In this document: in pieces, positions 1 to 6,221 of the stretch
Layout of the letters: the number at the start of each line of letters is the position of its first letter
Numbering within the stretch: the stretch's first letter is position 1
Program-made: the position numbers and the translations under genes
Origin: Deltaproteobacteria bacterium RIFOXYA12_FULL_61_11
GTDB taxonomy: Bacteria; Bdellovibrionota_F; JAHFAK01; YA12-FULL-61-11
Assembly: GCA_001799195.1 (NCBI GenBank)
Contig: MGSU01000164.1
Span: 1 to 8,670, forward strand
Reading direction: 5' to 3'
Length of the DNA: 8,670 nucleotides
Notes under the pieces: generated by a model
Told to the model about the DNA's origin: nothing
The model's database searches: none
Seen by the model: only the letters and a program-made list of their open reading frames with translations

Positions 1-513
1 GATTTCCGGGCCGCGGAACGGGTCTTCCAACTGGTCACGCAGGTCGCGGGGCGAGCAGGGCGGCGGGAGCGAGAGGGACGTGTGATAGTGCAGAGCTTCA
101 CCCCCGAGCACTTCGCCCTCTCCTGTGCCTTCGAGCATGATGTCGAGACCTTCTACACCCGGGAAGTCGCGGTGCGGGAAGCATGTGGTTTTCCCCCGCT
201 CTTTAGGCTCCATGCATTGCGATTGGCCGGCAAGGAACAGCTCGCGACCCAGGCCTTCGCCGTGGAGCTCGGTCTGTTCGCCCGGCAGCGACTTCGGGAG
301 TCCGGCCTGGAAGCTCGCATTCGGGTACTCGGACCCAGCGTGGCTCCGCTGGAGCGGCTCAAGGGTTGGTATCGGCACCAGCTCTTGTTGGTGAGCGAGC
401 GGGCCGGTGACCTGCAATGGCTCTCGAGGTGTCTGCTCGCTCAACTCGAAGGGGAGGCTCATCACCGAGGCCTTCGGCTCAGCGTGGACGTAGACCCCTA
501 TAGTTTTCAGTGA
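1..513 (+). CDS. priA: Primosomal protein N' (PriA helicase), C-terminal part, 5' end outside window
   Basis: PriA is the 3'-5' DNA helicase that reloads the replicative helicase at stalled or collapsed forks. The reading frame is open from the first base and ends at TGA 511-513, giving about 170 residues of the C-terminus. The start of the visible part reads DFRAAERVFQLVTQVAGRAGR, which carries helicase motif VI (QVAGRAGR). It is followed by the typical GRVIVQSFTPEH stretch and then the ACGFPPL segment, where PriA proteins usually have a YPPF-like motif. The rest matches the C-terminal domain, ending in DVDPYSFQ, which resembles the usual VDVDP.xx ending of PriA. A GTG at 82 could be called as a start but lies inside conserved helicase sequence, so the gene is simply cut by the window edge. 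The next gene begins one base after the stop, which suggests cotranscription. The assignment is strong. Confidence 0.95.
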   Translation, partial: DFRAAERVFQLVTQVAGRAGRREREGRVIVQSFTPEHFALSCAFEHDVETFYTREVAVREACGFPPLFRLHALRLAGKEQLATQAFAVELGLFARQRLRESGLEARIRVLGPSVAPLERLKGWYRHQLLLVSERAGDLQWLSRCLLAQLEGEAHHRGLRLSVDVDPYSFQ

Positions 514-514
514 G

Positions 515-829
515 GTGGATATGGCGGTGGAGAGCCCGGAACCAGGAGAACGCCGCACGACCCTGAGGAAGGACCTCGCCGAACTGCTCGGCCGGGGGGA
601 GTACGAGACCCTGGAACTGTCAAAGTTGCTCGGCATCCCGGAGCGGGAGGTGTTCGATCACCTGGAACATCTGCGTCGCAGTCTTCGGGGCCGTTTGCAG
701 ATACGTCCCGCTGGTTGTCGGAACTGTGGTTTCACCTTCGAGGATCGGCGCCGCTTGACCACCCCGGGCCGCTGTCCACGCTGCAAGGAAAGCCGCCTCA
801 CTCGTCCGCGCTTCACCGTCCGAGGTTGA
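515..829 (+). CDS. Small HTH plus zinc-ribbon transcriptional regulator (COG3357-like)
   Basis: This is a 104-residue protein. Residues about 15-60 look like a winged or simple helix-turn-helix (TLRKDLAELL, then ELSKLLGIPEREVFDHLEHL). Residues 68-90 form a zinc ribbon with C68-x2-C71 and C87-x2-C90. This order matches the family of predicted regulators with an HTH fused to a C-terminal Zn ribbon; its DNA target is unknown. The start is not settled: GTG at 515 gives the longest form, while ATG at 521 gives a protein two residues shorter. A GAGGTG sequence at 512-517 lies only 3 nt before the ATG, so neither start has an ideal ribosome binding site. The gene follows priA after one base and is probably translated from the same message. 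Its stop is 3 bp from the stop of the convergent minus-strand gene. Confidence 0.8.
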   Translation: MDMAVESPEPGERRTTLRKDLAELLGRGEYETLELSKLLGIPEREVFDHLEHLRRSLRGRLQIRPAGCRNCGFTFEDRRRLTTPGRCPRCKESRLTRPRFTVRG

Positions 830-832
830 AGG

Positions 833-1486
833 TCAGGGATAGTTCTGCGACTTCAGTTCGAGACGCGCTTTCTTCTGGTTGGCGGCGACGGCCATGCAAC
901 TCTCTTTGGCAGTGCTGAGGCAGGATACACAGTCGCCCAGGTGTTCGAGCACGGGGGCGAGTAGCTCTCCGAAGACCGGGGGGAGGGAGTTGGTCTCTAC
1001 CTCGAGTTTCTCCACCCGCATCCTCAACTTCTTCGAGGCTCGGGTACATTGCTTCAGCGCGGCCGCGCTGGTCCCGCTGCGGCGGCGCACCTTCTCGAGC
1101 TGACGCCCTTCCTTTTCCAAGCTCCCTGCTCGCTTCAACAACGAACGCCCGGTAGCGAAATGCTTGCGGGAGGAACGTTTGATTGTGGTGATATCTTTTT
1201 GATAACCTTTATTTTTTGTTTTCTTATACAGGGTGCCGAGGATGCTCGCCGCCTTGCGGTATTCGCCGCGCTGACGCAACCGAGAGGCTTCTTGATCGAG
1301 CTCGTGCAGAGCCGTCCCCGGTGCATTCGGCGAGGCGTGGGGCGTCGGACCTCCTGCTGGGTCTTGCCGCCGTTCGGAGAGGGGGGAACCTCGAGGTGAG
1401 GGCTGATCCTTTCTCGCTCGCGCTTGGGGGTCCTTTACGGAAACTCTTGTATCGGGAGGAGAAATCGGGGCGGCGGCTAGATGCAA
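833..1486 (-). CDS. Uncharacterised helical, basic protein; 5' end doubtful
   Basis: I do not recognise the family. The 217-residue frame has three parts. Residues 1-60 are Pro/Ser/Arg-rich and look disordered. Residues about 60-95 resemble one TPR-like helical hairpin (RLRQRGEYRKAASILGTLYK). Residues about 110-170 are strongly charged and probably coiled coil. The C-terminal part contains C186-x2-C189-x7-C197, which could bind a metal or form disulfides. From about residue 60 onward the amino-acid pattern looks truly coding, and the stop lies 3 bp from the convergent regulator's stop. The only start that covers the whole frame is TTG at 1486, which has no Shine-Dalgarno sequence before it, and an in-frame stop lies at 1496-1498. 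Third-position GC is low over the first 60 codons. The true start may be internal, or the gene may have lost its 5' end. A low-GC patch covers codons for KKTKNKGYQKD. Confidence 0.55.
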   Translation of the reverse strand: MHLAAAPISPPDTRVSVKDPQARARKDQPSPRGSPLSERRQDPAGGPTPHASPNAPGTALHELDQEASRLRQRGEYRKAASILGTLYKKTKNKGYQKDITTIKRSSRKHFATGRSLLKRAGSLEKEGRQLEKVRRRSGTSAAALKQCTRASKKLRMRVEKLEVETNSLPPVFGELLAPVLEHLGDCVSCLSTAKESCMAVAANQKKARLELKSQNYP

Positions 1487-1520
1487 CCCGGTACTCTACG
1501 CAACGCGACCTCCTGCTGGG
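1348..1520 (+). repeat. 14-bp direct repeat (GACCTCCTGCTGGG) flanking the truncation zone
   Basis: The sequence GACCTCCTGCTGGG occurs exactly at 1348-1361 and again at 1507-1520, 159 bp apart. Because 159 is a multiple of three, both copies read DLLLG in the caspase frame on the plus strand. The second copy marks the first recognisable caspase sequence (LLLGDS). The first copy lies in the doubtful N-terminal part of the minus-strand gene. It may be a scar of a duplication or recombination event, or a chance match. Confidence 0.5.
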
Positions 1521-2757
1521 AGACAGCATACTCCCCTTCGTCGAACTCAAGGCCACGCTCGACAAGCTCGGAGCGGACATCCGCGTGTTGATCCTCGATT
1601 CCTGTTTCAGCGGCGTGCTGATCAAGGGAGGCACCCTGGCCCGAGAGAACCGCGTGGTTATCGAACACGATTTCGAGCACGAGGGCGATGTCGTCATCTC
1701 TTCCAGTACCTATCTCGAACCGTCGATGGAATCCGACGAACTGCAATCGTCCTATTTCTCCTATTTCCTCATGGGCGCGCTGCGCGGTGAAGGCGACCTC
1801 ACCGGAGACGGGCTGGTCTCGGTGCGCGAGGCCTATCAATACGTGTACGACCGCACCTTGCTGCGCACCTCGCGTTCCGCTCCCGTGGCCCAACACCCGC
1901 GCTTCAGCTATCACTACAAGGGCAGCGGCGATGTCATCCTCACCGACCTGCGCAAGATCTCGGCGGTGCTGGTGCTACCCGCCCTGGCCAGTGGGCCGCA
2001 CCTGGTGTACGACAAGAACGCGGGGTATATCGTCCTTGAGGTCGACAAAGTACCGGGTCGCCCCCGCAGGATCAACCTTGAACCCGGCGACTACCTGGTC
2101 AGGAAGGTCGGCCTCCAACAGGTCATCGAGACCGACGTGACCTTGGCCGAGGGAGAGGTCGTACTGGCGGACTTCCTCAACGCCCGGGTCTATCCCTACA
2201 GCCACTACCTGCTCAAACGCTCCCTGGAGGGGGTTTCCTACCGCAATTACCTGCAGGTTCAGTACGCCTACTACCACCTGTACGAGCACGCTGCGAGCTT
2301 CAACCTGCTCAAACTCGGTTTCCAGAACGAATTCAACCGGTTCAGTCTGGTCAACGCGCTCCTGCTGCCGCTGCCCTCGTTCGGCACGACCGTGGCGGTC
2401 ATCAACGGGGTAGGCTATCAACTCCAGGGTCTGGTCCGCAAGACCTATCCTCTCGAACTGCTCGGCCGCACCCGCCCCCTCAGTCTGCACGCGGGCCTCG
2501 GCCTGACCGTGCTCTACCACTCCAGCCCGACCCTGGATTACGACCAGGTCCTCTCCGCCTATACCAATACCGGCCTCGGCCGCGGTAATTCCCTGCACCT
2601 GATGCCGGCCCTGACGGTCGGTACTCGCCTCTACCTCCGGCATCGGCTCTATTTCGGTTCCGAATTCGAATTCGGCAACCGTACCGACGCCGCCGCAACC
2701 GACGACCTGTTTCGGCCCTATTTCTCGACCATGTTCGGTCTCTTTCTCTCGATCTGA
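1492..2757 (+). pseudogene. Caspase-like (peptidase C14) protein with barrel-like C-terminus, 5'-truncated
   Basis: The conserved part begins at LLLGDS (from about 1510). The caspase p20 core follows: VELKATLDKLGADIRVLILDSCFSG, abbreviated here by its end DSCFSG, with the catalytic Cys codon at 1603-1605. After it come the conserved stretches VVISSSTY, SYFSYFLMGALRG, GDGLVSVREAYQYVY and QHPRFSYHYKGSGDVILTDL. From about 1950 a non-peptidase region follows, and its last 150 residues alternate hydrophobic and polar residues as in outer-membrane strands, ending in FGLFLSI. Members of this family normally start with a signal peptide, a VVGxNxG-like strand and a YYSGHG/YYSGHA catalytic-His motif. 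None of these can be found upstream in any frame. The frame stays open back to a TTG at 1216, but that stretch is the antisense of the minus-strand gene. No credible start or ribosome binding site is visible, so I treat it as a 5' fragment loss. The stop is 12 bp before the next gene. Confidence 0.7.
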
Positions 2758-2759
2758 CC

Positions 2760-2765
2760 AGGAGG
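2760..2765 (+). promoter_or_regulatory. Ribosome binding site AGGAGG of the PGLGQIY membrane protein gene
   Basis: A perfect AGGAGG lies 4 nt before the ATG at 2770, just after the caspase gene's stop. It fixes the start of the downstream gene and shows that this gene can still be translated even if the caspase gene is dead. Confidence 0.85.
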
Positions 2766-2769
2766 TTCC

Positions 2770-3405
2770 ATGCGCTGCTCGACCACGGGTTTCTTCTTCT
2801 TGCTCGTACTGATGTCCCTCGGGCAGGTCCGGGCCGATCTCAGCGAGGACCTTGCCACTCCTCCACCGGCCGCTACGTCCGTTGCCCCGGTCGAGATACC
2901 GCCCGGAACCCCTCTCCCCGCGCTGGTCGTCTCCCCGGTCGACCTGTCGATGCTGCCTCTCAAAGATCCGCTGCTCGCGGCCATTCTCTCGGCGACCATG
3001 CCCGGTCTCGGGCAGATCTATTCCCGCCGGGTCCTGCGCGGCGTGGCCTTCTTGCTCGGAACCGCGGCACCCATCATCGTGGCCCAGGTCGTGACGCATC
3101 GCCAACGCGACGACCTCCAGGAAACCTTCACCATCCAGGACACCGCGGGCGCGGAGCATGTCATTTCCCAACAACCGCGCGAGCCAGACGGCGATCCGGC
3201 CAAACTCTACTCTGCCATGTCGGGCGTGGAACGCGCGGTGCTCGTCACAGGGCTCGGACTAGGCCTCGGCACCTGGATCTGGAACGTCATCGACGCCATG
3301 TTGGTGGCCGAGGACTACAACCGCCTCTTCCTCGAGACCAGCCTCTCGGTGGCCCCGTTGCCGACCGACACGGCTCTCGGGCTAGCCGTCACGGCGCGAT
3401 GGTGA
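2770..3405 (+). CDS. Secreted/membrane protein with PGLGQIYxxRxxRG motif (DUF5683-like)
   Basis: This 211-residue protein has a signal peptide at residues 1-22 (hydrophobic FFFLLVLMSLG, cut near VRA). A Pro/Ala-rich linker follows at about 30-60. The core begins with PGLGQIYSRRVLRG at 78-91, leading straight into a hydrophobic segment at 92-107. A second hydrophobic segment lies at about 156-175, followed by WNVIDAMLVAEDYN. The PGxGQxY...G motif, two membrane helices and a downstream W/D-A...A..N pattern are typical of DUF5683-like small envelope proteins, whose function is unknown. Start ATG 2770 has AGGAGG upstream. The gene sits 12 bp behind the caspase fragment and overlaps the glycosyltransferase start by 7 bp, so the three were probably one operon. 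An envelope role beside the barrel-like caspase protein is inference. Confidence 0.75.
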   Translation: MRCSTTGFFFLLVLMSLGQVRADLSEDLATPPPAATSVAPVEIPPGTPLPALVVSPVDLSMLPLKDPLLAAILSATMPGLGQIYSRRVLRGVAFLLGTAAPIIVAQVVTHRQRDDLQETFTIQDTAGAEHVISQQPREPDGDPAKLYSAMSGVERAVLVTGLGLGLGTWIWNVIDAMLVAEDYNRLFLETSLSVAPLPTDTALGLAVTARW

Positions 3406-4634
3406 CGGCTCGTACGAACCGCCGCCCTCTCCGCCTGCTCCTGGTCATCGACCAGTTCCCACCTCTGATCGGCGGCGCCGAACGCCAGGCCGAGTTGCTC
3501 TGCAGAGAACTGGCCTCGCGTGGGCATGACCTCGAGGTCTTGACCCTCTGGAAACCCGGTCTGTCTTTCCACGAACACCGCCACGGCTTCCTTATCACCC
3601 GGGTCCCGGCCGCCCTTGATCTGCCCAAGCTGCGCTACCCTGCGTCACTTGTGGATTTCACCCTGGGAGTGCGCTCGAGGTTGCCCCGCGTCGACGTCGT
3701 TCAGGTGGTACAGGCTATCTATCCGGCCTTCTGTGCCGTACTGGCCGCACGGGGCACTACCGTACCCGTGGTGGTCAAGTGCTCGGCCGGCGGCGAGCTC
3801 TTCGACCTGACCGCCCTGGCCCGGGACTACCCCTTGGGCCGTTACATGGTACCGCTCCTCGCCCGGGGAGCAACGCGCTTCGTCGCCGTTGCCCCCCATC
3901 AGCATACCGACCTCGCCCTTCACGGAATCGAACCTACAAGAATCGCGACGATACCGAACGGAGTCGTACTGCCGGCCATCCTCGATCCTGGCCGCCGCGC
4001 CGCACGGCGCCGGGCACTCGGCTTTACCGCTGCCCCCCTCTGGCTCTGTCTCGGCCGCCTGATCCCCATCAAAGGGCATTGCACCGCACTCGAGGCCTTC
4101 GCCTTGTTGCCCCGGGAAAGACGAGGCACGCTCGTGCTCCTCGGTGACGGTCCTCTGCAACCTGCTCTCGCCGCGCGAGCAGCCCAACCCGACCTCGCGG
4201 GCTCGGTCGAAGTGCTCGGAGCTCGCGCTGAGGCCCTCGATTACCTCTCCGTGGCCGACTACCTGCTCCAACCATCCCTTCTCGAGGGACTCTCGAATGC
4301 GGTACTCGAAGCCCTGGCCGCCGGGGTGCCGGTGGTGGCCTCGGACCTGCCCTCGCACCGCTACCTCCAAGGACTCGGGGCCTCTCCCCCTCCTCTCCGG
4401 CTCTGTCCACCGGGCGATCCGGGGAGGTGGCGCGACGCAATGGTGTCTTTGCTGGAAAACCCTGGGTTCGCCCGGGAAGTGGGTGCCTCCGGCCGGGCCC
4501 TGGCCGAACAGCACTTCGCCCTCTCCGGGGTGACGGACCGCTATGAAGCTCTCTACGCCGGTTTGCTCTCGGCCTCATCCACAAAGGCCACTCCGCGCTC
4601 CCCGCTCTTGCCGAGGAGGCCCAAGAAACGCTGA
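3399..4634 (+). CDS. GT4-type glycosyltransferase (GT-B fold)
   Basis: This 411-residue protein has the two Rossmann-like halves of a retaining GT-B enzyme. The N-terminal half opens with LLVIDQFPPLIGGAERQ (residues 13-30), the acceptor-side GGAE motif typical of family GT4. The second half begins near IPNGV (185-189). It then carries LCLGRLIPIKG (217-226, with the Arg and Lys that usually bind the nucleotide-sugar diphosphate), LLGDGP (247-252) and EGLSNAVLE (296-304), the E-x7-E donor-binding motif. It probably transfers a sugar from a nucleotide donor to a surface polysaccharide or lipid; the acceptor cannot be told. No membrane segment is evident, so it should act at the cytoplasmic face. 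ATG 3399 lies inside the preceding gene's last codons (ATGGTGA), implying translational coupling; GTG 3402 is an alternative. The last 27 codons, rich in Pro, Arg and Lys, overlap the convergent DHH gene. Confidence 0.88.
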   Translation: MVTARTNRRPLRLLLVIDQFPPLIGGAERQAELLCRELASRGHDLEVLTLWKPGLSFHEHRHGFLITRVPAALDLPKLRYPASLVDFTLGVRSRLPRVDVVQVVQAIYPAFCAVLAARGTTVPVVVKCSAGGELFDLTALARDYPLGRYMVPLLARGATRFVAVAPHQHTDLALHGIEPTRIATIPNGVVLPAILDPGRRAARRRALGFTAAPLWLCLGRLIPIKGHCTALEAFALLPRERRGTLVLLGDGPLQPALAARAAQPDLAGSVEVLGARAEALDYLSVADYLLQPSLLEGLSNAVLEALAAGVPVVASDLPSHRYLQGLGASPPPLRLCPPGDPGRWRDAMVSLLENPGFAREVGASGRALAEQHFALSGVTDRYEALYAGLLSASSTKATPRSPLLPRRPKKR

Positions 4635-5587
4635 CAAAGCTGGTCCCGAATCGTCGAATAGTGCTCGGGAATCGCGGGATCGAGCACAATTTTACCCCCG
4701 GCGGTCTGAACATGCCCTCCCCCACTGCCCACACCATGGACGAGGGCTTTCATCACTCTGCCGGCACTCCTGCGAGTACTGGTGGTACGGATGCTCAGGT
4801 ACAGTGTTCCCTGGTACCGACCCACTGCCAGGACCCATCTCACCCCCTCGCAGCGCAGCAGCAGCTCACAGACCTCGGGGATGAACTCGGGGTTGGGCGC
4901 CTCGTCGCAGCGGGTGACGAGCACCGTGGAAAACCGGCTGGTATGGCCGAGCGCGTACCTGAGTGTCTGGAAATACACAGGCGGGTGCCGAGCATGCTCG
5001 ATGCGTCCGAGCATCTTCTTGCTGGCAAGCCGGAAACAGCGCACATAGACCTCTTCGGTCATGCGGTTGCAGTCCCGCTGGAGATCCAGGGTTTCGGTGC
5101 GGAGGGCATAGACCAGAGCCGTGGCCAACGAGCGATCGAGGGGAATGCCGAAGTGGTCGAGGTAGGGCACGAGCAAGAGAGCCGTGGCCGCGGCAGCCTC
5201 GTCCAGGTGCGAGAAATCGTACTCGCGGAACCGTCGAGGAGGATGATGATCGAAGACCATCAGCTTGCTCGGCCGTTCTCGCAAGGGATTGTTGCCACTA
5301 CCGAACTGGGTGTCGACCAGGATGGTCAGGTCGAAACGTCTGCGCCGCAGCTCGCGGTAGGGTACCAAGGGCACGCGGAGCAAGGTGACCATGGCCTGGT
5401 TCTCAACCCGCCCGATGATGCCATCGTAGCCGAGGGTCACCCTCGCCCTCGGGACGATCACCGCGGCAAGGCGCAGAATGGCCATTCCAGCGGCAAAGGT
5501 ATCGGGATCGGGGTTGTCGTGCGTCAGCACCAGGATATTCCGGGCGCTCCCAAGGAGCTCGGCGAAGTGGGCATACGGACCGGTCAT
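4553..5587 (-). CDS. DHH-family phosphoesterase (NrnA-like: oligoribonuclease/PAP phosphatase type)
   Basis: This 344-residue protein has the two-domain DHH-DHHA1 layout. Motif I is THDNPDPDTFAAG at 22-34 with metal ligands H23, D27 and D29. Motif II is VDTQ with D92. Motif III is DHH at 113-115. A fourth motif reads RTETLDL at 163-169, where relatives usually show TDT. The DHHA1 substrate-binding loop is GSGGGH at 287-292. Length and order fit NrnA-like enzymes, which degrade nano-RNAs and/or remove the 3'-phosphate of pAp, or related cyclic-dinucleotide hydrolases; substrate cannot be decided from sequence alone. Start ATG 5587 is preceded by GAGGAG (5594-5599 on the plus-strand numbering) at 6 nt spacing. 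The 3' end overlaps the glycosyltransferase by 82 bp on opposite strands. It lies 241 bp downstream of the HMG-CoA synthase operon on the same strand, so it may be a fourth, loosely linked gene or have its own promoter. Confidence 0.87.
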   Translation of the reverse strand: MTGPYAHFAELLGSARNILVLTHDNPDPDTFAAGMAILRLAAVIVPRARVTLGYDGIIGRVENQAMVTLLRVPLVPYRELRRRRFDLTILVDTQFGSGNNPLRERPSKLMVFDHHPPRRFREYDFSHLDEAAAATALLLVPYLDHFGIPLDRSLATALVYALRTETLDLQRDCNRMTEEVYVRCFRLASKKMLGRIEHARHPPVYFQTLRYALGHTSRFSTVLVTRCDEAPNPEFIPEVCELLLRCEGVRWVLAVGRYQGTLYLSIRTTSTRRSAGRVMKALVHGVGSGGGHVQTAGGKIVLDPAIPEHYSTIRDQLCQRFLGLLGKSGERGVAFVDEAESKPA

Positions 5588-5828
5588 GCGACGCTCCTCG
5601 AAAGAAGAGGTTGGTCTTGACGGAATTCCTTGCTATGTGCGCAAGAAGGTGCTACTCAAAAAGTCCCGCCGCCTCTCAGGACTTGACCGAAGCACCTTCT
5701 CTCGACCCTTATCCGCCGTTCCAACCTCACTTTCAATGAACATCCTTACGATCGACATGAGCCTGTTGCCCATCGTTACCAGGGCGCAGCGGTGCTGGAT
5801 GCGGGGGAACCCGAGAAGGTTGCGATGC
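5588..5828. other. Intergenic gap between OB-fold gene and DHH gene
   Basis: These 241 bp separate two same-strand genes. They contain the nested inverted repeat described separately and the ribosome binding site of the DHH gene. I see no convincing promoter boxes and no hairpin followed by a T-run on either strand. A 46-codon minus-strand frame (5633-5773) exists but has weak support. Confidence 0.6.
5644..5700. repeat. Nested inverted repeat (possible structured leader)
   Basis: AGAAGGTGCT at 5644-5653 is the exact reverse complement of AGCACCTTCT at 5691-5700. Nested inside, AAGTCC at 5661-5666 pairs with GGACTT at 5679-5684 around a 12-nt loop, and TCA/TGA triplets beside it can add pairs if three A residues bulge out. 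The transcript could fold into a two-tier hairpin of 57 nt. On the minus strand it lies 57-113 nt before the DHH gene's start codon. Neither side has a T-run, so a simple intrinsic terminator is unlikely. Confidence 0.6.
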
Positions 5829-6221
5829 TCAGGGCTGGAGGACGGCTTTCAAGCCATAGGCCAGGACCCCTGCCTCACCGTCGGCCTGGATGCGGCGGAA
5901 TTCGAGTGTGACCCGTTTTCCGATGGCGAGCTTGCTGGGATCCGTGTCGGCAACCTGGCAGGTCAGAGCCACACCATCGTCGAGTTTGACGATGGCCACG
6001 GCATAGGGCACCTGGTCGACGAATTGGCTCGGGGCTACCCGTATCACCGTGTACGTCTCAATCGTCCCCGTGTTCTTCAAGGTGATGGGGACGAATTCCC
6101 GACACTGGCACTCCGGACAAATCAGTCGATGCGGATACGCGATGTACCCGCATTGCTTACACCTGCTCGCCTCGAGGCGGTAACGATGGGGAATCTCACG
6201 CCAGTAACGCGCCGTGGACAT
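5829..6221 (-). CDS. Zn-ribbon/OB-fold (DUF35) protein bridging thiolase and HMG-CoA synthase
   Basis: This protein of 130 residues starts with the helix-like N-terminus usual in DUF35 proteins (RYWREIPHRYRLEA). A rubredoxin-like zinc ribbon follows, C21-x2-C24-x10-C35-x2-C38, and then an OB-fold domain (about 45-130: GTIETYTVIRVAP, PYAVAIVKLDDG, GKRVTLEFRR). In the characterised archaeal complex such a protein holds thiolase and HMG-CoA synthase together around a shared CoA-binding tunnel, so that acetoacetyl-CoA passes directly between them. Gene order here fits that role. I chose ATG 6221 because GGAGGT (6228-6233, plus numbering) lies 6 nt before it. The longer GTG 6227 start abuts that site with no spacing. 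The thiolase stop TGA overlaps this ATG as TGATG, a translational-coupling arrangement. Confidence 0.88.
   Translation of the reverse strand: MSTARYWREIPHRYRLEASRCKQCGYIAYPHRLICPECQCREFVPITLKNTGTIETYTVIRVAPSQFVDQVPYAVAIVKLDDGVALTCQVADTDPSKLAIGKRVTLEFRRIQADGEAGVLAYGLKAVLQP

Noticed and set aside
1216-1491. Open frame before the caspase core as a genuine N-terminal domain
   Set aside because: The sequence is Arg/Cys/Pro-rich, lacks the hydrophobic strand and His-Gly motif of the family, begins at an unsupported TTG, and is antisense to the minus-strand gene.
1975-3174. 399-codon open frame on the minus strand, opposite the caspase fragment and the membrane protein gene
   Set aside because: Its product is a Gly/Glu/Arg/Gln-rich string with no domain, and it crosses two genes with clear family motifs on the plus strand. 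It is an artefact of GC-rich codon usage.
3645-4514. 289-codon frame on the minus strand opposite the glycosyltransferase
   Set aside because: The plus strand holds every GT4 motif here; the antisense product is low-complexity and has no recognisable fold.
4661-5620. 319-codon frame on the plus strand opposite the DHH gene
   Set aside because: It mirrors a strongly supported DHH-DHHA1 enzyme and shows no motif of its own.
5633-5773. 46-codon minus-strand small frame (MGNRLMSIVRMF...) in the gap before the DHH gene
   Set aside because: It has no good ribosome binding site and mixed codon use, and it contains the inverted repeat, which better explains the sequence.
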